Source of the DNA: Thermoplasmata archaeon
Lineage (GTDB): Archaea; Thermoplasmatota; Thermoplasmata; Thermoplasmatales; Thermoplasmataceae
Direction of reading: 5' to 3'
Length of the DNA: 5,022 nt
Assembly (NCBI GenBank): GCA_021790415.1
Contig: JAJYDZ010000175.1
Coordinates: 1-5,022 of the forward strand
Shown here: positions 1-4,930 of the stretch, in pieces
Layout: the number at the start of each line of letters is the position of its first letter
Position numbering within the stretch: position 1 is the stretch's first letter
The notes under the pieces: generated by a model
The model's input: the letters and a program-made list of their open reading frames with translations, nothing else
Told to the model about the DNA's origin: nothing
The model's database searches: none
Position numbers and translations under genes: made by a program

Positions 1-168
1 ATAAGCAACGCCCTCTTCAGGCATGTCCCCTGAAACTATACCAGTTCTCACATTATTCCTATCATGAACCCATTTCCACCAGTCTGAATTTTCGTCTGTT
101 TCACTCAGTCCCATTTCAGATTGAAAGCCCGAGAGGGAAAAACCAAATAAAAAACTCTTGCTGAACAT
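1..168 (-). CDS. GH1 beta-glycosidase (LacS-type), N-terminal 56 residues, cut by window edge
   Basis: Reading the minus strand from the ATG at 168 gives 56 uninterrupted codons to the window edge. The product begins [20 protein letters not shown] and continues with DWWKWVHD at residues 29-36 and GIVSGDMPE at 43-51. This closely follows the N-terminus of archaeal beta-galactosidase/beta-glucosidase of the Sulfolobus LacS type (recalled pattern: FGWSQAGFQSEMG, DWYKWVHD, LVSGDLPE). Gln16 in GFQSE matches the family glutamine that contacts the sugar in the -1 subsite. The catalytic glutamates lie outside the window. Known members are cytoplasmic retaining glycosidases that release glucose or galactose from short beta-linked oligosaccharides, and no signal peptide is seen here. 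The gene lies 111 bases downstream of the GH12 gene on the same strand and has its own TATA-like box, so it may be transcribed separately or with it. Substrate preference cannot be read from this fragment. Confidence 0.9.
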   Translation of the reverse strand, partial: MFSKSFLFGFSLSGFQSEMGLSETDENSDWWKWVHDRNNVRTGIVSGDMPEEGVAY

Positions 169-187
169 TGAATTGTCATTAACATAG

Positions 188-196
188 AAAATAAAA
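188..196 (-). promoter_or_regulatory. TATA-like box for the GH1 gene
   Basis: The minus strand reads TTTTATTTT here, centred about 24 bases upstream of the GH1 ATG at 168. That is the usual TATA-to-start distance in archaea, so the transcript would begin at or within a few bases of the start codon (leaderless). No Shine-Dalgarno-like sequence precedes the ATG. The box is directly next to the palindromic stretch at 197-210, where a repressor could block TBP/TFB. A+T richness makes chance matches common. Confidence 0.45.
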
Positions 197-210
197 CTAT
201 TTGTAAATAC
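197..210. promoter_or_regulatory. Candidate operator upstream of GH1 (imperfect copy)
   Basis: CTATTTGTAAATAC contains a perfect 12-base inverted repeat, TATTT-GT-AAATA, at 198-209. It differs from the site at 2242-2254 (CTATTGTAAATAG) by one extra T and the final base. It abuts the GH1 TATA-like box. This is inferred to be a binding site for the TrmB-family regulator encoded in the window. It is the weaker, degraded version of the motif. Confidence 0.3.
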
Positions 211-279
211 TACCAGCAATGATTTATTATTTCAATTGTTCTTTCATTTTTTTATTAATTAATAGATGGATAAGAATCC

Positions 280-1107
280 TCAATCTTGAATTTCAAGGAG
301 ATTAAAAACTCCTTCCTTATAAATCAATTCATATGAAGAAAGCTTCCACTTTAGCTTCATTTTTTTTGCGCCGGGATTTCCAAATTCTGAACCAAGTTCC
401 ATTCCCATTAAATATTTTTTTTCCATGGGTTGATCCATCTTATCTCTGGACTCCACTAAAAAGCTGGAGAGTGGAATCTCAAGATCGATTTTTTCTTTTT
501 GCCACATTGGGTCAATTATATAGCTAATGGTTAGCCATCTTCCACCCCTACCTATCCATTGTGAGAATTTAATATCCTCTTCACTTCCATTTATTTTGCA
601 TTTTAAAACCACTTCTCCAGTATACTTCCCAATTGGTTTCTGTTCATTTCTGTAGAGCCATATCATTATCTCACAATCATGTTCCTCAGGATGATCATGT
701 TTATTTATGTCTCTCCTAATCCAGAAGTCGTATGATACATTAAATGGTAGTTCAGGAGGTTCATGAGATATAATTTGAAAAGCAGTCTTCAATTTTATAT
801 TAAGTTTTAAAGCCTCATCAAGCTCTATTGGAAAATCAATAATTTTCTTCAAATCGTCATTGAATCTGTCGCCCATCAGATTGCATCCCAATGCAACTTC
901 TGGATACGCGAAAATTGTTCTCTGCTTCAATTCAATATCCTTTATGTTAATAGATGAAAGGAGTTCTGAGTCTTTTAATGAGAGATTTATAACCCCGTTA
1001 ATGCTTGTAGCATTCCATACATTGGTTTGAATAATACAATATTTAAGGGTATCTGACTGATTAAGTTTGGTCCCATCTGCACTGATGTCAATTTTTCTAG
1101 GTCCCAT
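280..1107 (-). CDS. GH12 endo-beta-glucanase (cellulase/xyloglucanase-like), apparently without signal peptide
   Basis: This 275-residue protein is recognised as glycoside hydrolase family 12, a retaining beta-jelly-roll enzyme that cuts internal beta-1,4 (or mixed 1,3-1,4) glucan or xyloglucan bonds. In order it shows an aromatic strand, IIQTNVWN (25-32), then YPEV (68-71), and a YDFWIRR strand (126-132). EIMIWL (146-151) is the family nucleophile motif, with Glu146 the predicted nucleophile. MELGSEFG (236-243) follows, with Glu241 the predicted acid/base. Pyrococcus EglA has corresponding YPE, EVMIWI and EIGTEFG segments, as recalled. The core is full length. Unlike exported archaeal members, it starts directly with MGPRKIDIS. 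An in-frame stop lies six codons upstream of the ATG, and the 66-base gap to trmB leaves no room for a signal peptide. By hand count about 80 of 275 residues are charged, which also suggests a cytoplasmic protein. It lies downstream of trmB on the same strand and could be cotranscribed. A GGAG stands 12 bases before the ATG. Whether it prefers cellulose, lichenan or xyloglucan is unknown. Confidence 0.88.
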   Translation of the reverse strand: MGPRKIDISADGTKLNQSDTLKYCIIQTNVWNATSINGVINLSLKDSELLSSINIKDIELKQRTIFAYPEVALGCNLMGDRFNDDLKKIIDFPIELDEALKLNIKLKTAFQIISHEPPELPFNVSYDFWIRRDINKHDHPEEHDCEIMIWLYRNEQKPIGKYTGEVVLKCKINGSEEDIKFSQWIGRGGRWLTISYIIDPMWQKEKIDLEIPLSSFLVESRDKMDQPMEKKYLMGMELGSEFGNPGAKKMKLKWKLSSYELIYKEGVFNLLEIQD

Positions 1108-1120
1108 AGTTTTAAAATGC

Positions 1121-1137
1121 TCCTATTATTATTAGGA
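1121..1137. promoter_or_regulatory. Palindrome in front of GH12 (promoter-proximal)
   Basis: TCCTA-N7-TAGGA has perfect 5-base arms and is centred 22 bases upstream of the GH12 ATG, over the only A+T-rich stretch (TAATAATAAT on the minus strand) placed where a TATA box would be. Its inner 13 bases (CTATTATTATTAG, 1123-1135) match the trmB-promoter site CTATTGTAAATAG at 10 of 13 positions. It could be an operator over the start of an internal promoter. The minus-strand copy of the right arm also contributes the GGAG that could act as a ribosome binding site, so the two roles compete as explanations. Confidence 0.3.
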
Positions 1138-1145
1138 CTTCTCTT

Positions 1146-1161
1146 TTACTACTTTTAGTAA
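1146..1161. repeat. Perfect 6-base inverted repeat between trmB and GH12
   Basis: TTACTA-CTTT-TAGTAA is a perfect 6-base inverted repeat with a 4-base spacer in the 66-base gap between the trmB stop and the GH12 start. It could form a small RNA hairpin after trmB or act as a DNA-binding site. The half-site TTAGTA recurs three times in the trmB promoter (2204-2209, 2211-2216, 2230-2235). No U-run follows on the minus strand, so a terminator is less likely than a regulatory role. Confidence 0.3.
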
Positions 1162-1173
1162 TAGCTTTGTGGC

Positions 1174-2199
1174 TTATATTAAGATTGAATCCATATTCAG
1201 TTCTATCATCCTTACATCCTCAAGTTTTCCGTTCTTTCCTCCGACTGTATAATCCCTATCTGGAGTTGAAAGAATAAATGATTGTTTTACCCCCTGTATC
1301 CTCACGGTGCTCTTAATTTCACCTTTCATATCTACTTCCTTCAAGCTGTATATTCCTTTTAGGGTTGCATTAATCCTCTTTCTCTTTTCTAAGATATTGT
1401 CTATAGCCTCGCAGGCTAGCCATGAGGTTGAAATCTTCAATTTCCTAAATTGACTGAAATCTGTCTCATATTTAGATGGAATCCAGTTCATGTAGTAAAA
1501 ATAATAACCCATAATATCCACCAGCTCATCTTCCTGGATAAAAACTGAATAATCAGAGCCTTCTGTTATGGACTTTGCATTTAGGAATGAAAGTTTTCGG
1601 TCCACTATTACAATTTCAGCCGGGGTAACGTCTCGTGTTCTGACAACACCAATTTCTGACATAAGTTTTATTACACTGCTTCCTACGTTATTTCCCAGAA
1701 CAGAGCATATTGTAACACCATTATTGTATGCCTTCCTCATTACAGGGAGAAGATATCTGATTCTCGTTTCAGGAAGAGAAAGGATAATCTCAGTTTTTGC
1801 TGCCTCTATTGATTCTTCTAGTTTTGTCTCTATTCTAGAATCATTCTCTATAAACCAGACATTCGGAGATTTTGCGGGTATCTTCTTCTTATTTATCTTG
1901 ATGAATGTATCTAGCTGGTTCACATACTTCTCCATATTTATAAGTTCTTCCTTGAATGCATCCGCAGGCATCACTGCTTCATACGTTTTTTTAAGGCTTG
2001 AATTGATTAGTATGAGACCCCTTTTTTGAAGTTTTCCAAGTATATCGTACATTCTGGGTTGTGGAATGCCCGTTTCTTTAATTATCTCCGTTGCTTTCAT
2101 TGGACCATTCATAAGTAGGCATGAGTATGCTTTTATCTCATAATTTGAAAGGTGAAATTTCTCAAGGTCATTGAAAAGGTCATAATCCATTATATTCAT
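1174..2199 (-). CDS. TrmB-family sugar-sensing transcriptional regulator
   Basis: The 341-residue product has the two-part architecture and size of TrmB regulators. Residues about 10-75 are a winged helix-turn-helix (YEIKAYSCLLMNGPMKATEI, then the recognition helix IPQPRMYDILGKLQKRGLI at 45-63). A helical linker, probably a dimerising coiled coil, spans about 78-105. Residues about 112-341 form the phospholipase-D-like TrmB C-terminal effector domain, ending in a beta-rich segment with YTVGGKNGKLEDVRMIEL (317-334). In characterised archaeal TrmB proteins this domain binds maltose, trehalose, glucose or related sugars and changes DNA binding. The effector here cannot be read from sequence, but the GH12 and GH1 neighbours suggest a beta-linked gluco-oligosaccharide or glucose. 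The start at 2199 is chosen from the TATA-like box 21 bases upstream, and Met4 at 2190 is a possible alternative. A CTAT-N5-ATAG palindrome upstream suggests autoregulation. GH12 follows after 66 bases on the same strand. Confidence 0.9.
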   Translation of the reverse strand: MNIMDYDLFNDLEKFHLSNYEIKAYSCLLMNGPMKATEIIKETGIPQPRMYDILGKLQKRGLILINSSLKKTYEAVMPADAFKEELINMEKYVNQLDTFIKINKKKIPAKSPNVWFIENDSRIETKLEESIEAAKTEIILSLPETRIRYLLPVMRKAYNNGVTICSVLGNNVGSSVIKLMSEIGVVRTRDVTPAEIVIVDRKLSFLNAKSITEGSDYSVFIQEDELVDIMGYYFYYMNWIPSKYETDFSQFRKLKISTSWLACEAIDNILEKRKRINATLKGIYSLKEVDMKGEIKSTVRIQGVKQSFILSTPDRDYTVGGKNGKLEDVRMIELNMDSILI

Positions 2200-2215
2200 A
2201 ACATTAGTAATTAGT

Positions 2216-2225
2216 ATTTATAAAT
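2216..2225 (-). promoter_or_regulatory. TATA box for trmB
   Basis: ATTTATAAAT is a strong archaeal TATA-box match centred about 21 bases upstream of the trmB ATG at 2199. Transcription would start at or near the start codon, giving a leaderless message, and no Shine-Dalgarno sequence is present. TTAGTA half-sites flank it at 2204-2209, 2211-2216 and 2230-2235 on the plus strand. The wider stretch TAGTATTTATAAAT (2212-2225) matches, with one mismatch, the minus strand at 212-199 in front of GH1. Confidence 0.55.
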
Positions 2226-2241
2226 TGTTTTAGTATTATTT

Positions 2242-2254
2242 CTATTGTAAATAG
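2242..2254. promoter_or_regulatory. Candidate TrmB operator CTAT-N5-ATAG upstream of trmB
   Basis: CTATTGTAAATAG is a palindrome with perfect 5-base arms (CTATT/AATAG), centred about 49 bases upstream of the trmB start and about 27 bases upstream of its TATA-box centre. The only other exact CTAT-N5-ATAG found by eye in the window is in the MFS-Gfo/Idh divergent promoter region. The location upstream of the TATA box would allow either activation or looping-type repression. Assignment to TrmB is inference from colocalisation. Confidence 0.4.
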
Positions 2255-2633
2255 GCAGAATAACTTTTGAGTCATTTTCCATTATTATAAGATAATTCTA
2301 AACGTAATATTTGAATAAACTCAGACACCATTCAGTCTTAAACTAAGGTTATTAATTGTGTAGAAATACAGATAATTTCTATTTTAACTTTGCTGTATGA
2401 AGGATCTTAAACGAATTAAAATACTATACACAAACATAAAATAATGATAATTCACAGAATAATTGATCGTGACTTATTTCCACAATAAGGAAAAATTTTA
2501 GAAAAATTATTGGAGGTACTGAAGTTAAATGATGGTATAAATGACAGGAAAGCACAACTTCTATGGGTTATTATGATAATAAGAAATCGGAGAAATTAAA
2601 ATGAGGAAATTAACCATCTGCACCATTGGTTCA
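2255..2633. other. Intergenic stretch without a convincing gene
   Basis: This part of the gap between trmB and the MFS gene is very A+T-rich and holds no supported gene, tRNA or recognisable insertion-sequence end. The one coding-like patch is on the plus strand at 2444-2599. An ATG opens a 14-residue reading frame (MIIHRIIDRDLFPQ), a single TAA at 2486-2488 interrupts it, and the same frame then stays open for 36 more codons (including KILEKLLEVLKL and DRKAQLLWVIMIIRNRR) to a TAA at 2597. It could be the relic of a small gene, but I recognise no family. The rest is probably spacer and the 3' region of the MFS transcript. Confidence 0.4.
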
Positions 2634-3809
2634 TTATCTCTTTTTAATGAGAGCGGGGATATAACCTATAACAGATATGGCGAAGAATGGCAAAGTCGCC
2701 ATGGCATCATAAAGTGAGAAATAATCAGCTACGATAAGAATACTGGTAAGTGAAAGAACACGTCCTGCAACAAGGTAGTACTCTCTGTTGATCCAGAAGT
2801 GTCTTGTTCTCTTGAACCCATCTAGGAATTGCATAAATTCACTCACACCAAGATTTGAAAGAGGTGTTATAAAAAATAATATCACAGAAGAGGCAAAGAA
2901 AATCAGTATTAGAGAATAGTTGAATCTGATTATGTATATAAATGAAGATAATATCACCAGAATTATGGCATATGGCACATAATCTTTTATCTTTCTTTTC
3001 ATATACGGGGCCAGTATATTGGCAATGAAGCCAATAAATGCAGTAACAGTTCCGTATGCACCCGTGATGACATAGTTTCCTGTTACATAGAAAACATAAA
3101 CAGGGATAAGTGTACTCATAACCATTCCAAGAATAGAAGAGGCGAAAAATAATAGCCTGAACTTTCCGTAATTCTGCTCTCTAATTATGGTGTTGCTGAT
3201 GTGAAACTGCCCTCCCTTTTCACCACTCGATCTTACTAATAGGGAAACTATGCCTGATACAACAAGAAGTAGTGAAGCTAGAAGAAAATCATTAAAATAT
3301 CTACCTATTCCAGTTGATATAGAATAGGCGATTAGTAACCCTGCAATGGAAGGTGCAATAAGTGAAGTCAGGCTAGACAGTGCAGAATTTATGGATAGAA
3401 AGTTGAACCTCTTTATGGATCTTGATATTGCCAGCGTAAATGTGGCGTTTCCTGTCCAGAATATACCGGAGGAAACACCATAGAGAAGGCCGAAGTATAT
3501 GGCATTTCCAGAAAAAAAAGGAGAAATAAACAGACTTGCAATCACAATTGCTTTTAGAAATGCACCCAGAGAATAAAGAAACCTTGCACTTACGTATGCA
3601 ATGAGATACGTTCCCAGGAGAAAAAATACGGTCTGAGAAATTTGTAACGAAATTTGAAAATAGATTACCTCACTAATATTACTTGAAGCAAAAAACAGGA
3701 CATTTATAAATATGCTAAATAAACCGTTAGAAAATGAAAAGAATCCGAAAGAAATGTAATACTTTAAAGGATCAAAGTGGTACTGCTTCAAATTGTTATT
3801 TTCTTCCAT
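2634..3809 (-). CDS. Major facilitator superfamily (MFS) transporter, likely sugar-related
   Basis: The 391-residue product is an integral membrane protein with about 12 predicted hydrophobic segments. The approximate spans are 18-40, 49-72, 80-98, 102-125, 140-165, 172-193, 217-241, 246-270, 278-296, 299-315, 344-362 and 367-387. A hydrophilic loop at about 194-215 separates two six-helix halves. Length and layout fit MFS, and no signal peptide or ATPase partner is present. The usual charged signature between helices 2 and 3 (GxxxDRxGRR) is reduced to AYVSARFLYSLG (71-82). NREYYLVAGRVLSL (341-354) resembles the E-x-x-L-x-x-GR segment before helix 11 in some bacterial MFS groups. Substrate is not readable from sequence. 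The setting next to TrmB, GH12 and GH1 suggests a sugar or short oligosaccharide by proton symport, which suits an acidophile. It is divergent from the Gfo/Idh gene, and the start at 3809 is the only good ATG. A sugar exporter is an alternative. Confidence 0.8.
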   Translation of the reverse strand: MEENNNLKQYHFDPLKYYISFGFFSFSNGLFSIFINVLFFASSNISEVIYFQISLQISQTVFFLLGTYLIAYVSARFLYSLGAFLKAIVIASLFISPFFSGNAIYFGLLYGVSSGIFWTGNATFTLAISRSIKRFNFLSINSALSSLTSLIAPSIAGLLIAYSISTGIGRYFNDFLLASLLLVVSGIVSLLVRSSGEKGGQFHISNTIIREQNYGKFRLLFFASSILGMVMSTLIPVYVFYVTGNYVITGAYGTVTAFIGFIANILAPYMKRKIKDYVPYAIILVILSSFIYIIRFNYSLILIFFASSVILFFITPLSNLGVSEFMQFLDGFKRTRHFWINREYYLVAGRVLSLTSILIVADYFSLYDAMATLPFFAISVIGYIPALIKKR

Positions 3810-3854
3810 TAAAGATTATCTCTTCAGATCTTATTTCTCACAAAGATATTAGGA

Positions 3855-3866
3855 TTATTTTATACT
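3855..3866. promoter_or_regulatory. Shared TATA-like region of the MFS and Gfo/Idh divergent promoters
   Basis: The plus strand reads TTATTTTATACT and the minus strand AGTATAAAATAA, so a TATA-like element is readable in either direction. For the MFS gene it would give a start near 3834 and a leader of about 25 bases. For the plus strand it would start transcription near 3886. It overlaps the CTAT-N5-ATAG palindrome at 3865-3877 by two bases, so a bound regulator could block both genes. Orientation cannot be fixed by eye. Confidence 0.35.
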
Positions 3867-3877
3867 ATCTATTATAG
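3865..3877. promoter_or_regulatory. Candidate TrmB operator CTAT-N5-ATAG between MFS and Gfo/Idh
   Basis: CTATCTATTATAG, extended by one base each side to ACTAT-N5-ATAGT (3864-3878), is a perfect inverted repeat with the same arm sequence and spacing as the site at 2242-2254 in the trmB promoter. It sits at the edge of the divergent TATA-like region, where binding could control both the transporter and the oxidoreductase. The link to TrmB is inferred. Confidence 0.4.
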
Positions 3878-3898
3878 TCAGAATTTGGCAAATCTCAA

Positions 3899-3908
3899 CT
3901 TAAAAATA
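3899..3908 (+). promoter_or_regulatory. TATA-like box for the Gfo/Idh gene
   Basis: CTTAAAAATA is centred about 26 bases upstream of the ATG at 3930, the expected distance for a leaderless archaeal message. No Shine-Dalgarno sequence precedes that ATG. This supports the ATG at 3930 over the upstream in-frame TTG at 3885. The box at 3855-3866 is a competing promoter and would give a leader of about 44 bases. Confidence 0.35.
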
Positions 3909-3929
3909 ACATTAGAGCATTGTATTAAC

Positions 3930-4883
3930 ATGAATATATTGCTACTGGGAGGAAATGGTTTTGGTTTTGTTCACGCAGAGAGCTACAGGAAACTTGGGTA
4001 CGATTTTTCAGTGTTTTCAAGAAATGAGGAAGTTTTGAAAAGATACAGAGACGAATTTCATGTTAAGAATACGTATAATGATCTCAACGAGGCAATGAAT
4101 TCTTCTCATGACGTAATTGATATGGTAATGCCACATTATATGCACAGAGATCTGGCTGTGAGAGCCATGAAGGAAGGCAAAAATGTACTGATAGAGAAAC
4201 CTATTGCAGGCACCCTCGACGAAGCAAGAGAGATGATAAAAGTGTCCAAAGAAAACAGTGTAAAATTCATGGTAGCAGAACAGTATCATTTTGACTCCTC
4301 ACTAATTCATTCAATGGAATACGAGAAAAAAGGGATGATTGGAAGAGTACACACAATCATAGTAAGAAGTCAAAACCAGTTCAACAACCAGGGATGGAGA
4401 ACTAATGCAAAGATGATGGGTGGTGGTGCGCTAATAGATGGAGGAATACACTTCATTGAAGCATTGCTGGATCTGGGTGGAGAGTATGAAGAGATAATTT
4501 CAAGGGTGTATAAGGGAAAGTCATCTATAGAGGGAGAGGATAACACTGTTTCTCTTATCAAATTCAGATCAGGTGCCACAGGAATTTTCTACTATTCATG
4601 GAACTATATTTCTTCCCCTGAGGTTCCATCATTTGAGGTAATAGGAACTGAGGGGAGCATATATGAATTCAGGGGTACGAGGGAACCTGGTCAACCAAGA
4701 ACTGCTTTCGGTATGCCTGTACTCAATGGAAAGATACAGAAAATTAAGGAGGTTGATGTTTTCGATGCAGAAATATCTGGGTTCCTGACAGCTATTGAAA
4801 GAGACGAGGAAGTTCCATATTCCCCTGAACTGGCATACAGAAATCTAAGTACAGTTCTTGAAATGTATAGAAATTCAAGATAG
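3930..4883 (+). CDS. Gfo/Idh/MocA-family NAD(P)-dependent sugar oxidoreductase
   Basis: From the ATG at 3930 the product is 317 residues, a usual size for this family. Residues 1-117 form the Rossmann domain, opening with MNILLLGGNGFGFVHAESY. The dinucleotide-binding loop is G7-x-N9-x-x-G12 followed by His15, so the middle glycine of the common GxGxxG is Asn. EKP at 89-91 (in NVLIEKPIAG) is the family signature, with Lys90 a predicted catalytic or binding residue. Residues 118-317 form the alpha/beta C-terminal domain with GGGALIDGGIHFIEALLDLGG (164-184), in which Asp170 and His174 are predicted active-site residues. Family members oxidise, reduce or epimerise sugars, inositols and sugar derivatives, and some process glycosides through 3-keto intermediates. 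The substrate is unknown here. An in-frame TTG at 3885 would add 15 residues before the first beta strand, which the family does not need, and the TATA-like box at 3899-3908 favours ATG. The gene is divergent from the MFS gene, which suggests joint control. Confidence 0.87.
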   Translation: MNILLLGGNGFGFVHAESYRKLGYDFSVFSRNEEVLKRYRDEFHVKNTYNDLNEAMNSSHDVIDMVMPHYMHRDLAVRAMKEGKNVLIEKPIAGTLDEAREMIKVSKENSVKFMVAEQYHFDSSLIHSMEYEKKGMIGRVHTIIVRSQNQFNNQGWRTNAKMMGGGALIDGGIHFIEALLDLGGEYEEIISRVYKGKSSIEGEDNTVSLIKFRSGATGIFYYSWNYISSPEVPSFEVIGTEGSIYEFRGTREPGQPRTAFGMPVLNGKIQKIKEVDVFDAEISGFLTAIERDEEVPYSPELAYRNLSTVLEMYRNSR

Positions 4884-4896
4884 TAAGTTTAAGTGC

Positions 4897-4922
4897 AAAT
4901 AAAATATTGAAATTTTATTTTT
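4897..4922. terminator. Probable bidirectional terminator between convergent genes
   Basis: AAATAAAAT (4897-4905) and ATTTTATTT (4912-4920) are perfect 9-base inverted repeats separated by ATTGAA. The structure starts 14 bases after the Gfo/Idh stop and ends about 9 bases before the stop of the converging FAD oxidoreductase gene. Each strand ends in a U-rich stretch (plus: ATTTTATTTTT), so it fits the U-tract termination used by archaea in both directions. The stem is all A-T and weak, so the U-tract may matter more than the hairpin. Confidence 0.55.
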
Positions 4923-4930
4923 CCAGAATA

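Noticed and set aside
247..253. Run of seven T on the plus strand downstream of GH12 as a terminator
   Set aside because: GH12 is read from the minus strand, where this is an A-run, so it would not act as a U-tract for that transcript.
333..527. Plus-strand 64-codon open frame inside the GH12 gene
   Set aside because: It lies antisense to a gene with intact catalytic motifs, has no promoter or ribosome-binding signal, and its translation resembles no family.
1568..2029. Plus-strand 153-codon open frame inside trmB
   Set aside because: It is antisense to the well-supported TrmB coding sequence, and its hydrophobic, Ser/Phe/Ile-rich translation is typical of the reverse complement of a Lys/Glu-rich gene.
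2519..2580. Possible C/D-box guide RNA (near box C ATGATGG with nearby ATGATAA)
   Set aside because: No CTGA box D follows in the right order and no terminal stem is visible, so the box-like matches look accidental.
2580..2640. Hairpin AACCA-N10-TGGTT near the MFS 3' end as a terminator
   Set aside because: The stem is only five pairs with a ten-base loop and no adjacent U-tract on the minus strand.
2601..2717. Plus-strand 38-codon frame with a GGAG nine bases upstream, overlapping the 3' end of the MFS gene
   Set aside because: Most of it is antisense to the MFS coding sequence, the translation is not recognisable, and a GGAG is weak evidence where leaderless starts appear to dominate.
4017..4579. 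Two minus-strand open frames (90 and 69 codons) inside the Gfo/Idh gene
   Set aside because: Both are shadows of the oxidoreductase frame and show no protein family features.
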